Source of the DNA: Utricularia gibba
Lineage: Eukaryota; Streptophyta; Magnoliopsida; Lamiales; Lentibulariaceae
NCBI GenBank assembly: GCA_002189035.1
Contig: NEEC01000009.1
Coordinates: 1,302,001-1,366,000 of the forward strand
Direction of reading: 5' to 3'
Length of the DNA stretch: 64,000 bases
The position numbers and the translations under genes were made by a program. Below the pieces are notes generated by a model, which was given only the letters and a program-made list of their open reading frames with translations, was not told the origin of the DNA and searched no databases. Positions 1-9,596 of this stretch are shown here, piece by piece; the first letter of the stretch is position 1, and the number at the start of each line of letters is the position of its first letter.

Positions 1-87
1 GCCGCTGACACATTGTGATACTAAGGTGATTGATTGAAGAGATGAAAAGGCAAAGATAAACAAAAAAGATATATTTATAAATCTCAC

Positions 88-439
88 CTTTGCATTGAAG
101 TGGAACTCCAGAGGTGTTGCAAGCCTGAGGGAGGGAAATGGCGAGATTCTGGTTAATGGGTACCACCTGGGAGAGAATGTTGTTGCTGAGGATCTGGCAA
201 ATGCATTCTGTGCCATTGCTCATCAGTGACTTGAGAGAATTGCAACAGCTTTGGCTTGGTCTAACGGATGTCCCGTTCGTTGTGTTGCTGGTGACAAAAT
301 TCATACAAGGAGCGAATGCTGTGATCATCGAAGTGCTGCAGGGGAATATGGGTAGGATCTGGGACTGGACTCTGTTGGGGGCGAAGAGGAGGAGAAGGGA
401 TGAAACTGCTATAGCTAGGAAGAGTAACTTTGAGGCCAT
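88..439 (-). CDS. GPI-anchored non-specific lipid transfer protein, first exon (3' part off the left edge)
   Basis: The ATG is at 437-439 on the minus strand. The exon encodes about 117 residues and ends at a GT donor (GTGAG, 83-87), so 1-87 is intron and the rest lies outside the window. The protein opens with a hydrophobic signal peptide (MASKLLFLAIAVSS...) and then shows the nsLTP cysteine pattern: C in IFPC, C in FAPC, the CC pair in SQSCC, CxC in ECICQ, and C in PQAC and LQC. Several N-x-S/T sites (NTTNGT, SNGT) suggest glycosylation. LTPG-type proteins carry lipids at the cell surface for cutin and wax export. The missing exons should encode a Ser/Pro-rich stretch and the GPI signal, which I infer from the family. 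It stands head to head with the LTP-like gene starting at 724. Confidence 0.88.
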
Positions 440-723
440 TTTCTGGTTGGGAAAATACAAGGTTTCTTAACAGGGAAATGAAAATGAAACGGGGTTTTAT
501 AGATGGGAAATCTAAGAGTTGACAAGAGCAGATTGAGTTGATTAGCAGAATTGGGTTATTCTGGATGAACTACTTAACCTAACTTGTGGAAAGAAAAGCC
601 CAAGCCAGAAAGTTAGGACGAAGTTGTTGAACCTCCTCGGGATTTTTCATTACTTAAACCCCACAAAGTAACGCCCATAAAAATGTCTCCTTTCACTTTC
701 CTTCAACACAAACCACCTGAAAA
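440..723. promoter_or_regulatory. Shared intergenic region of two divergent LTPG genes
   Basis: About 280 bases separate the start codons of two oppositely transcribed lipid-transfer-protein genes, so both promoters and leaders must lie here or overlap the neighbour. I see no sharp TATA consensus near either start. Shared regulation is an inference from spacing only. Confidence 0.4.
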
Positions 724-1238
724 ATGTTGCATCAACACTTCACACTGGCGGCCATTGCCGTGATCCTCATTCCCAACATGTGGACTGGTGTTGCATCTCA
801 GGCCAACGGCTGCAGAAGCATCATCAGTAGCATGTCATCGTGCCTGAGCTACAACTCGTCCATGGTGAGCGATTCCTGCTGCACCGAGCTCGTCTCGGTA
901 ATCACTTTAGAGCCACAGTGCCTCTGCCAGGTACAAAGCTATGGAGGATCCAACTTTGCCATGAGCCAAGAGGTTCAGGCTTTGGCCAGTGCCTGCGGTG
1001 TTGATGTTCCAAGTTTCAGTGACTGCCCGCGTAAGGCTCTTCCTTTCAAGTCGTCTTAGTTCTACTGTGGAACCCCAAAAAGAAAAAGCTAATCTTGAAA
1101 ATGTGTCAACACAACGCAGGTGGAAGTGGAATAAGACCACCGGCTTTCGGGATGCTATCAGATGCTTCTGGTATCAAGCTGAACACTTACACTGCGCTCG
1201 GCATCTTCTTCATCGGAATACCTGCGGCAATTTTCTGA
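724..1238 (+). CDS. GPI-anchored nsLTP-like protein (two exons)
   Basis: Exons are 724-1030 and 1120-1238, joined by an 89-base GT-AG intron that splits an Arg codon; the product is 141 residues. Reading through the intron gives a false stop at 1059. Visible features are a signal peptide (MLHQHFTLAAIAVILIP), the eight-cysteine LTP pattern (NGC, MSSC, the CC pair in DSCC, QCLC, SAC, SDC) and a C-terminal hydrophobic tail ending TYTALGIFFIGIPAAIF, typical of a GPI-attachment signal. The expected role is extracellular lipid binding and transfer at the plasma membrane and wall. It is a diverged relative of the gene at 88-439, in head-to-head orientation. The second exon is supported by phase and by the membrane-anchor-like tail. 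Confidence 0.85.
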
Positions 1239-1611
1239 CATGGCGTGACTGGAAACACTAATCTTCTTATTTAGTGTACAGATTGTAATATGATTGGTTT
1301 CATTCGAGTCTTATGTTCTACAAGTTGAATTCTTAAGTAGAATCCAATCATTGTTCTCCCGTTCAAGACCAAAACAATCCGTTGTCGGATTAGGTACACG
1401 CAGTCGACCGGAATTTGCCTGCACGACTATTTGTATGTGTCGTGCCGCCACGTGTAAATTGAAGTGTTAAGGTGTCGAGCTCTGCCGCTAGCCACGTATT
1501 CCTTCGACGTTCTTGAAAAATCTTTAGCAGTCAACAGAGCATTCGTTTATAAAGCGAAGGGTTGCAGAAAAACGAGTTGTCGAACTCTTGATACTTCAAC
1601 TGAGAGACGTC
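1239..1611. promoter_or_regulatory. Promoter of the LEA/SMP gene with G-box (ABRE) and TATA box
   Basis: A CACGTG G-box in the context CCACGTGTAA lies at 1449-1454, and a TATA-like TTATAAAG at 1547-1554, about 58 bases before the LEA start codon. A second ACGT core is near 1492. G-box/ABRE elements bind ABA-activated bZIP factors in seed LEA promoters, so the arrangement fits the gene downstream; binding itself is inferred. The left part is the 3' flank of the lipid transfer gene. Confidence 0.5.
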
Positions 1612-2477
1612 ATGAGCCAAGAACAGCCGACGAGTTCGCCGGAAGGGACCAAGCAACAGGAACCCATCAAATATGGTGACGTTTTCGATGTGTCTGGGGA
1701 GCTTGCGGAGAAGCCGATTGCCCCTAAAGATGCCGCAATGATGCAGGCAGCTGAGGCCAAAGTTTTGGGGAAAACTGAGAAAGGCGGAACAGCCGCCGTG
1801 ATGCAGTCTGCGGCAAATCTTAATGAAAACGTTGGCGCCGTTAGCCACCACGAGGTCACCGATATTGCAGGTTCTGAAGGTGTTGCCGTCACCGAGATCG
1901 ATATCCCCGGGACCAAAATAATCATGAAATCCGTTGGCGGGCAGGTTGTGGAGCAGTATGCTGAACCTGCGGATTCAGGGAAGCGCCTCAGGCTGCTATA
2001 ACGATCGGCGAAGCACTGGAATCACTGGCGATCACCGCCGGAGACAGGGCGGTGGACCATGGTGACGCCGCTGCAATTCATGCTGCGGAAAGCATGGCAA
2101 CCGGATCCGACGCCGTGTCTCCCGGCGGGTTATCGGCATCGGCCATGTCTGCCGCTGCGTTCAACGATGAGGTGTTGAGGAATGAAGAAAAAGTGAAGCT
2201 CAGCGGCGTGTTGACAGTAATATATATCTTCCACACTACAAAACAGTCATCCAGAACTGCGATTAATGTTTTGAGTTCGTGGTAACATGTCATTTGTGCG
2301 TAACAGGGGGCGGCGGGTATTATGCCGGCGGACAAGGTGGTGACGATGGCCGACGCGGAAGAGGTAGCAGAGGCGGAGAAGATGGGCGATCGGAAAATGG
2401 GAGTCCACCCCGGCGGCGTGGCAGCGTCCATCGCAGCCGCCGCCATGATCAACGAGGGCAGGGCGCCAGGGTCTTGA
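1612..2477 (+). CDS. Seed maturation protein / LEA D-34 family (SMP domains), one apparent frameshift
   Basis: Exons are 1612-2216 and 2307-2477. The start MSQEQPTSS was chosen because it begins the conserved N-terminus; an in-frame ATG lies slightly upstream at 1588. SMP-domain segments are recognisable: KYGDVFDVSGELA, PKDAAMMQAAEAKVLG, ITIGEALES, AVDHGDAAAIHAAE and a final Ala-rich VHPGGVAASIAAAAMINEG. The protein should be a hydrophilic desiccation protectant of maturing seeds, about 258 residues. The frame breaks after AEPADSG: as written it stops at 1999-2001, but one extra G in the GGG run at 1978-1980 restores the frame to GEAPQAAITIGEALES, a canonical SMP sequence. Any intron here would be under 45 bases, too short for a plant. 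The upstream G-box fits ABA control. Confidence 0.88.
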
Positions 2478-3173
2478 TTGCAACCCCAGTTTGTGTACTG
2501 TAGCATAAATAAATCCACAAATAAAATGACTTTTAACTTAATATTGAACCCCATTCAATATTTTTTATAAAAAAATTAAGAATTACAGATATTAAATTTA
2601 ATAATTGAAGGGCCGGGCCAAAGGTATTATGAGTGGAAGGTTAATATAAAAATATTTTATATAGAAAAATAATTTCTAATTTTATATGAGGTATTTTTCA
2701 TAAAAAATAAAACGTAAAATGGTGATTATTGAATATACAAAAACAAGAATTTAATGGAAAGTTAACATTGGACACCGCACTTCCGCCCCCTCGAAACTCA
2801 GAGTTCTTTATTTTTATAATATTTTAAAACTCAATTCAATGGATTCAATCTAATTGATACTGTTTAAAGTTTAGTAATATATTTTTTTCTCTTTTCATGC
2901 AAACCCAGAAAATATTTTGAAAAAAAAAGGGTTGTATTAAAAAAGAAATGGATCTAAATAAAGGGGCACGTGCCCTAATTTGGGTGCAGTTGTTGCCTAA
3001 AAAAGAAGGGGGCTAATTAAATCCAATAAAAAAGATATATTTGCTTCATTTATTAAGCGTCAAGAACACAACAATCTGATTATAGCAATAATGTCGACAT
3101 CCAACGGCATGCAGAAACAATGACCAGATGGATTAGAACAAAACACTTTTAAATTTTATGCACCCACCGGGGG
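2478..3173. other. AT-rich intergenic region between convergent genes, no gene seen
   Basis: This stretch lies between the 3' ends of the LEA gene and the minus-strand glycine-rich gene. It is AT-rich with poly-A/T tracts and no open frame resembling a protein family. It should contain both 3' UTRs. Confidence 0.6.
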
Positions 3174-4078
3174 TCAGTGTCCACCCCCGAATCCTCCTCC
3201 TAAACCGCCGCCGCCGCCGCCGCCGCCGAATCCTCCTCCAAAGCCACCACCTGCACCTCCTCCAAGGCCACCGCCGGCTCCTCCTCCAAAGCCGGGACCT
3301 GCGCCTCCTCCAAAGCCGGGACCTGCACCTCCAAGACCACCGCCGGCAGGGCCTCCTAGACCACCCCCGCCAATGCCGCCACCGAGGCCACCACCATTTC
3401 CAAAACCGCCCTCATTCCCTAGTCCACCTTCACCGCCCAATCCACCACTCCCACCGAAACCTCCAATGCCTCCGCCTACGCCGACGCCGCCGCCAATCCC
3501 TCCACCAATGCCTGGCTTCGGGAAGGGCTTAGGGATTGGCTTGATAAACGGCTTCGGGAAGGGCTTCGGAAACGGTTTACCGTAACCAACTCCACCACCT
3601 AACCCACCGCCTCCGCCAAAGCCACCGCCGCCGCCGAGAAAAGGCTTTGGTACCGGTTTGGGAAATGGCTTTACAAACGGCTTAGGAATCGGCTTGACAA
3701 ACGGCTTCGGAAATGGCTTCTGAAAACCACCCCCAATACCGCCGCCGCCTCCGTAGCCACCGCCCAGACCCCCACTGCCTCCATAGCCACCCCTGGAACG
3801 CCGCCGCCTCCGTAGCCGCCACCCAGACCACCACCGCCTCCGTAGCCACCACCGAGGCCACCGCCCGCCCCGATCAAGGGCTTAGGAAGGGGCTTAAGAA
3901 ACGGCTTAGGAAGGGGCTTAGGAAAAGGCTTAAGAAAGGGCTTAGGAAACAGAAGTGGTTTTGGTGGCAAGAATTTCTCATCAGACACTTGATCTCCACC
4001 CCCATTCTTCTCCCCCAAAACGGCAACCAGCGAGAGCAGTAAAATGAAGACCAGAAGAAGCCTAGAAACACACCCCAT
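3174..4078 (-). CDS. Secreted glycine-rich protein with Lys-Pro-Phe-Pro repeats (cell-wall type), one apparent frameshift
   Basis: The ATG is at 4076-4078 (minus). A clear signal peptide (MGCVSRLLLVFILLLSLVAVLG) is followed by an acidic linker, then alternating blocks: KPF/KPL/FPKP repeats, GGGYGGGG-type glycine repeats, a second KPFPKPFVKPIPKPF block, more glycine, a third KPFPKPFIKPIPKPF block, and a long GGG/GGF/GGA tail ending GGFGGGH. With the frame repaired the protein is about 301 residues. The frame changes by one base near 3790: one more C (G on the coding strand) in the CCCC run at 3790-3793 joins GVPG to GYGGSGG and the frame then stays open to the TGA at 3174. It resembles glycine-rich structural wall proteins, but I know no named member with this mixed repeat. 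The TATA box is unusually close to the ATG. Confidence 0.75.
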
Positions 4079-4114
4079 GTTGCCTCACTTAGAACGCCAA
4101 CTTCATTCAAATGC

Positions 4115-4122
4115 TATTTATA
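4115..4122 (-). promoter_or_regulatory. TATA box of the glycine-rich protein gene
   Basis: The minus-strand reading is TATAAATA, 37-44 bases before the ATG, which implies a very short 5' leader if it is used. Confidence 0.5.
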
Positions 4123-4630
4123 AAAGAAGATGAAGAAGAAGAAGTAACTCGGGCAGCGATCAGATCACATGGTAGTCCCCCACACTTCAACTGTCTCCGC
4201 CTATCAAGAATGAGTGCATTTACTTCATCTCACCCACCCAAAATCACCTCCATCCACAATGCAACATAAGTCCAGCTCTGAGTTTCCTCATTTAGACACA
4301 ACCCCGCAACCCCATTTCACATCCTTTTCTTCTAACACACCAGAGTTTAAGAACTGAGTCATCTTCTTGAAACAATCAATTTCAAGAATCAAGAGATCAT
4401 TAGCAGTTATCTTGCGTTTCTGGGAATCATCATTCCATGTCCAAGAGAGAGTAAAGTTGTGGTTGGATGGAAGGGGGTGATGCCATTGCCTCATGCCTCC
4501 CATTAATGCGCCTACTCCACGCCACAACATGATTGGATGAATTATTAATTCCAGAGTTTAAAATCCACTTTTTTCATTTTTACATCAAAAAAGAAAAGTC
4601 TAAGTTATTTCTCATACATAATTCAGGGGG

Positions 4631-4652
4631 CCCCGCCCCCGCCCCCGCCCCC
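4631..4652. repeat. CCCCCG hexanucleotide repeat (G-rich on the minus strand)
   Basis: Four C5-type runs separated by single G bases follow a GGGGG run at 4626-4630. The minus strand carries four or more G5 runs spaced by one base, which could form a G-quadruplex. Confidence 0.85.
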
Positions 4653-5017
4653 TTACACATTATACTTGTTTGAGATGCACCCAGTTATTACTTTGGAGTT
4701 ATGAAGCCAGCAGTACACAAGCACTGAATGATGCATGTTAAATTAGGGTTTGATTCCCAGTCTTATTCCCTAATTTGAACTACACTTGTGTAAATAACTC
4801 CTCACAGAAGTCAACCCCCTTCCTGCAGCTGCTCCATTTTAACTCCTCCGGTCATCAGTTCGTACAGTCGGGGAAAAAAACTCCGAGGAGTCCAGTCCAT
4901 GTGGGTGGGCAAAGTGGATTGCAGACGGGGGGTCCTCGTCGCTGTGGGACTGCCAACCTGACTACTCACTGCTGCAGGACAGTGCATCTCCATGAAATAA
5001 TAAAAAAGGCGTAGGGA

Positions 5018-5033
5018 GGGGGGGGGGGGGGGG
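5018..5033. repeat. Poly-G run of 16 bases
   Basis: A pure mononucleotide G tract. Its exact length is unreliable given the homopolymer errors seen elsewhere in this window. Confidence 0.9.
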
Positions 5034-6463
5034 CAATCAATTTTCACCACGTGAATTATGGTGTGCTGTGCACCTTCCTTTTCACTATTTCATTAAACAA
5101 ACACTTGAGTGTTTCTCGTCCTTCATTGTTGCTGACTCCTCTGCTCCGATTCGGAATTGCGGAGGAGGAGGAGGAGGAGCGGAGGCAAGTTGATGAAAAG
5201 GTTGGCGCTTTCAGGTGAAGGGAGATGAATGAAGCACGAGGAGAGCGGTGTAAAGCCAGACAGACAGCCGGACGGACAGCAGCCATAGCAGCAAGCTGTC
5301 CCATTAATCCCACTGCTGCTAGTGTCGGGCAACGCCTATCTGTCCGCCCCTCCGACTCCGAGTCCATGTTAACCTGCCCCCAGGGCTGCTCTGCGGATCA
5401 TCGACCTGGATCGGGGATCGGGTCCATGTCCTGAGAACCAAACAAATCGGCGTGCGCGGTGCGGTTATTACTGGAATTATGCAGCAAAATGATTTGTGGG
5501 ATGCAGCAGTAGCATGGGCACCTACCTAAGTGAATATTCCAGCAGCCTCGGCTCCTCCACTACCGGATCGTCATTCCCCCCTAGACGGAATCTTGGTTCA
5601 GATGCAAAACGTCAACAGTTTGGAATTCTTGACATTGCATGTTCCAATATGCATGCTATTACAATAAAAAAGATACTACAACAAAATTTGAAATTGAAAT
5701 AATCACATATATAAGAAATTATAGATTAATAATAATATGTTGAATCTAATTTTTTTTAATATAATTATTCACATTTATTATATACTTGAAATTTACATAT
5801 AGTACGTTGTCTAATTTCAATTATAGTTTATCAGGGGCAAACAAAACATCTATGTAAACTTATATATTTGATTTTTTGAAATTATTAAAGAAAATATAAT
5901 TTATAATTTATGAGATATCAATACAAGTCATCTTGTACGTAGCACTCTGTGATATTTGAAATCGAAGTAATAACAAATGCTTTCTACAAACTGGATGCTC
6001 CATCAATAAAAATATTAAAAAAAAATATATGATTACGAGGAATCAATATCTATGCAGTATTAAATTGATATGAATAAATAATTCATTCGTTTCATATTTT
6101 ATAAAATTGTATAACATAAATATATTATTCTAAATTTTATAACTATAATTTTAACATAATATAATAAAAAAAATATGTTATGATTTAGTTATTATTTAAA
6201 TAAAAAAATATTTAACGATACAAAATTTTTGAAATCTACCATCATTTTAAAACTTATTTATTTTTTGTTTTCAATATATTCAATTACTGAGAAAAAAAAA
6301 AAAAGGACGATTCCATTTCCTGAAGAAAGGAATGGTACAAAACTTGCATTTGCGTCCTGAAGGAATGAATATTCGAAACCCTCCCTGGTAATGAAAGAAG
6401 CAGCATCGGGAAGTATGAAACCAAAAGGAAGAAGCGAAGAAGTAGCATATCTGAGAGGAGAAG

Positions 6464-6673
6464 ATGCTGGACTGGGCGCCGATCCTGATGGGTTTGGTTC
6501 TCTTCGTCCTGATGTCGCCGGGAGTGGTGTTTCTGCTTCCGGGGAACTCCAAGCGGGTGGAGCTCGGGACTTTCACGACGAACGGGAAGGCTGTCATCCT
6601 CCACACTCTGCTCTATTTTGCGACCTACACCATTTTGATAATGGCTCTCCGTGTCCGGATCTACTTCGGTTAG
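6464..6673 (+). CDS. DUF3339 small membrane protein
   Basis: This is an intronless 69-residue frame starting MLDWAPILMGLVLFVLMSPG and ending RVRIYFG. It matches the plant DUF3339 pattern: an N-terminal DW-P motif, a first hydrophobic helix ending SPG, the LPG(N) turn, a conserved linker with polar residues (VELGTFTTNGKA), and a second hydrophobic helix ending near I-Y-G. Length is exactly what the family shows (about 68-70 residues). Two membrane spans are predicted by eye. The molecular function of the family is not known to me; many members form tandem families in plants, but no second copy is visible here. Confidence 0.9.
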   Translation: MLDWAPILMGLVLFVLMSPGVVFLLPGNSKRVELGTFTTNGKAVILHTLLYFATYTILIMALRVRIYFG

Positions 6674-7206
6674 CCTGCCCAGGAACAACACTGCTGCTAC
6701 GCGTAGCTGCTCTTCTTGTATTTGCATTTGGATCTGCATTGTATTCATTCAAATGGGCCTTGTAACGAATAATTCCCAAGTAGTCGTTTCTGCAACTTAA
6801 TCCCATGGATACATTTACTCATTGTACCATTATCAACTTCATAAAAGTGCACCTTGTATTAGAATAAATAATCTTAGATGGATATTTAAAAGTGAAAATA
6901 AATTACAGATCATAAAATATTATATTTTTTTATGTGATTTACATTTATTATGTACTTGAAATTCACTTTTAGTTTCAATATGATACAATTTGCATGGTCA
7001 AGATAAGTTTAATATTTTTATGAGTTTGAATTAAAAAAACAAGAAATTGCAGTAAGGTTAAGTAATAAAAATTAGATTAAATTATGATTTAAGTATTGTT
7101 TAAAATCACAAAAAAAGTATTAAGATCAATTCTACTTGAGAATAGATATTAAAATAAACAATAATACATTAAAATTTAAAAATAAAATAATTAAATATAT
7201 AAAAAA

Positions 7207-7311
7207 ATTGTATATCATTAGAAATTGATTAAAACTAATCTTTTCTGATATGATCTGCATTTTTTATATAACTAGACTTCACATGTACTCGTACGATTTA
7301 TCATATTCTTA
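7207..7311. repeat. Diverged direct repeat, copy A
   Basis: Paired with 7385-7491. Both copies share the order ATTGTATATCATTAGAAATT, then CTTTT(C/T)TGATAT, then TTATATAA, then TTTATCATAT. Probable remnant of a non-autonomous element or a local duplication. Confidence 0.65.
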
Positions 7312-7384
7312 GGGCATGTTTGGTACAAGAGATTATATAATGAGAGTTATGGATTATTTGTGATTGATGTATATTAAGTATAAT

Positions 7385-7491
7385 ATTGTATATCATTAGA
7401 AATTAATTGAACTTAATCTTTTTTGATATCATCTATATTTCTTATATAATTTGAATTCACGTATGCCTGTACAATTTATCATATATTCTTA
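7385..7491. repeat. Diverged direct repeat, copy B
   Basis: Second copy of the 7207-7311 sequence in the same orientation, 73 bases downstream. Confidence 0.65.
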
Positions 7492-7805
7492 ATTTCAACA
7501 CCTTGAATCTCCCAACTTATGAGAATAGAGCACAGTGTGTCAATCTTGACGTTGAGCCTTTTTTTGGGCCTATTTAAAACTGGAATCCTCGGCCAACCAG
7601 GTCCAACTCTAGGTCCACTTGGGGTGCCCGCCAGAAGGTTTAAAACGAATGAAATAAGTGCTACTGCCGACGTGTATAAACAGGGTATCAGAGACAGTTG
7701 AAATGGCTTGAAGAAGAGAGGCGGGCACGCTCTGTTTTCTCGAGGGAAACTGCTCTCTCTGTCTGTCTCTAGATTCCTTCTCAAGAGCCACTTCATTTTC
7801 ATCCG

Positions 7806-9596
7806 ATGGGAAATGATAAAGCACAGGACGAAAGCAAAGTTTTCTCTGTTCTCCGCCTTCTCAAGAGCCAATTTCCCCTCACCCTCAAACAAGTTTGTTT
7901 TCCTACTGCTTCCACTTTCACTGTAAGAGCTCACTCTTTGAATTCCTCTGCACCAGGAGAAGTTTTGCAACAATGCTTGCATCCAGAGGTTTCTCACGCT
8001 GAAAGGATACAACGTCAAAAAAGCAGCCAAGCAACTCAGAAACTGTCTTCAATGGAGAGACTCCATTTCAGCTGGTAAAACATTGTTCCTTTGTTTTTTT
8101 TCTCTCAAAGTGCTACCTCTTTTTCCTCCTCCTTTCGGGGCTTTTTGGAAGACTTCTCATTTCCCTTTCCTTGTCACTTTCTGCATCATCATCGCGTTCT
8201 GGAATCTTATTTTTTTTTCAATAAGCTTTCAACAGAAAGATGGAGCTTTCGTCTTAAAAGTAACTAAAGATGTTGACTTTCAATGTGGGGTGTTGTGCAA
8301 TTTCGTAGACAGTTTGATGGTGAATCAATTCTTGGGAGAGGTCGTTGATGGAGTTGCTTATGTTGCTGGGCATGACGCTGACTCCAGACCTGTAGTTGTA
8401 AGTAAACTAACTCATGTAATGTCACTACCCTCCCTGTCTTTCTTTATCTTTGTTGATTTTCAAACTGTGTTTTGCTACCTCTCCTGCTAGATATTGAAAA
8501 TCAAACAAGACTACCCCAAATCAAAGTAAGTACAAAACATTATGCTATACACTTCAAATCCTTACATATTCATCATGGAAAAACAATCATGTCTCAGGGT
8601 GACCAGACTAGTGGTGTTTACTCTTGAAGCGGCGGTTCGAACAATGCCCAAAAACGTCGATCAATTCGTCCTCCTATTCGACGCCAGTAAGATCACACTC
8701 TTTAGTTACTCTTGTATTCTTCATCCATAGGTGTTTTTAGTCCAGTCAGTGTGTGTCTGACGGACATTTTGAATGTGTAAGCATAGAAAAGTAGGATGGA
8801 CAGTTCTCAAAGTAAGGCTGCACAGCAACCTTTCTTTCAACATATGTGTGAAGCATGCGCAGAAACCGCATAAGATTATGATGATTTACCAGAAGGAATT
8901 TGAAGTGGATGATGAAGTATTTGCAGGCTTTTTCAGATCAGGATCAGCTTTCATGAATGTGGTGTTGGTACCGACACTAAAAATGGTTGCCGATTACTAC
9001 CCTTGTCGGCTTCACAAAGCCTTTGTCATCGACCCTCCCTCCTTGTTTCCTTTCCTTTGGAAGGTAGTGAGGTGATGATGAGTTGAGGTGAATCTGGTGA
9101 TTCAGAACGAATTCTAATCTTCTTCGAATGTTCTTAGGGAATGAGGCCGTTTCTAGAGCTTTCCAGGGACACCCATTTGGTGTGGCCGGAGGACTACCAG
9201 GAGGAGGAGGAGGATCCGGGACTGGGATCCTCTTTCAGGGCGGCGACGGTGTCCAAATCGTCAAGGTTTTCGGTCACCGTGTCCCCTCATTTGGACACCT
9301 TGAAGCCGTGGTGCTTGTCTTTCACCGACGCGAAATCCGCGGGTCCGAATCTCAACCCCAGGTCGCTTTCTTTCGCATCTCCCGGAGGTGGCAGGGACGT
9401 CATCAGGACCCGGAGTCCCCACGCGGCCGCTGGAAAGGCGACCCCCAAGGCGTGGACACCGCTGCCGGGATTCCTACAGTCGCCGGCGGCGACGCTGCTC
9501 CGCCGTGGCGAAGGAAACCGAGAACTGTTCCGTCCCTACCTGAAGTTCCACCGGAGGCCGTACGACGAGACGTGGTACCGATCCAAGATCCAATGA
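7806..9596 (+). CDS. CRAL-TRIO domain (Sec14-like) protein, seven exons
   Basis: Exons are 7806-7892, 7957-8074, 8309-8397, 8491-8525, 8598-8686, 8927-9063 and 9138-9596, giving 337 residues with all phases consistent. The N-terminus ([19 protein letters not shown]) and the helical segment with [20 protein letters not shown] form the CRAL-TRIO N domain. The lipid-binding lobe follows, with [56 protein letters not shown] and MRPFLELS. The C-terminal tail is Pro/Ser-rich and ends [11 protein letters not shown]. Such proteins bind and exchange phosphoinositides or other lipids between membranes. It lacks a GOLD or nodulin domain, so it is not a patellin. The exact ligand cannot be told from sequence. 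Confidence 0.9.

Larger units (their letters stand above)
4123..6463. other. Long intergenic region without a recognisable gene
   Basis: The region has GC-rich islands (4620-5420) followed by very AT-rich DNA (5640-6290). Minus-strand open frames exist at 4288-4530, 4811-5050 and 5056-5367, but I recognise none of them and codon use is not convincing. The segment around 5018 is interrupted by a 16-base G run. A real small gene on the minus strand between 4800 and 5400 cannot be excluded. A motif at 5771-5795 (acatttattatatacttgaa) recurs in slightly changed form at 6941-6965, which suggests an old dispersed non-coding repeat. Confidence 0.5.
6674..7805. other. AT-rich intergenic region with a diverged direct repeat
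   Basis: No gene is seen. About 105-107 bases at 7207-7311 recur at 7385-7491 with roughly four of five bases unchanged (both run from ATTGTATATCATTAGAAATT to ATATTCTTA or its near equivalent). Between them sits a segment starting GGGCATGTTTGGTA, which resembles the termini of some plant DNA transposons, but I find no matching inverted end. The last part (7690-7805) is likely the 5' leader of the CRAL-TRIO gene. Confidence 0.55.

Noticed and set aside
138-470. Plus-strand frame of 110 codons
   Set aside because: It is antisense to the first LTPG exon, which has a signal peptide and the cysteine pattern; the plus frame has no family resemblance.
1955-2001. A tiny intron of 36-44 bases in the LEA gene to explain the frame change
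   Set aside because: Below the size plants can splice; a one-base homopolymer loss explains the shift and restores the SMP sequence exactly.
3158-3585. Proline- and histidine-rich plus-strand frames resembling extensins
   Set aside because: They are the complement of the glycine-rich gene: CCN codons opposite GGN. The minus strand has the signal peptide and a continuous repeat structure.
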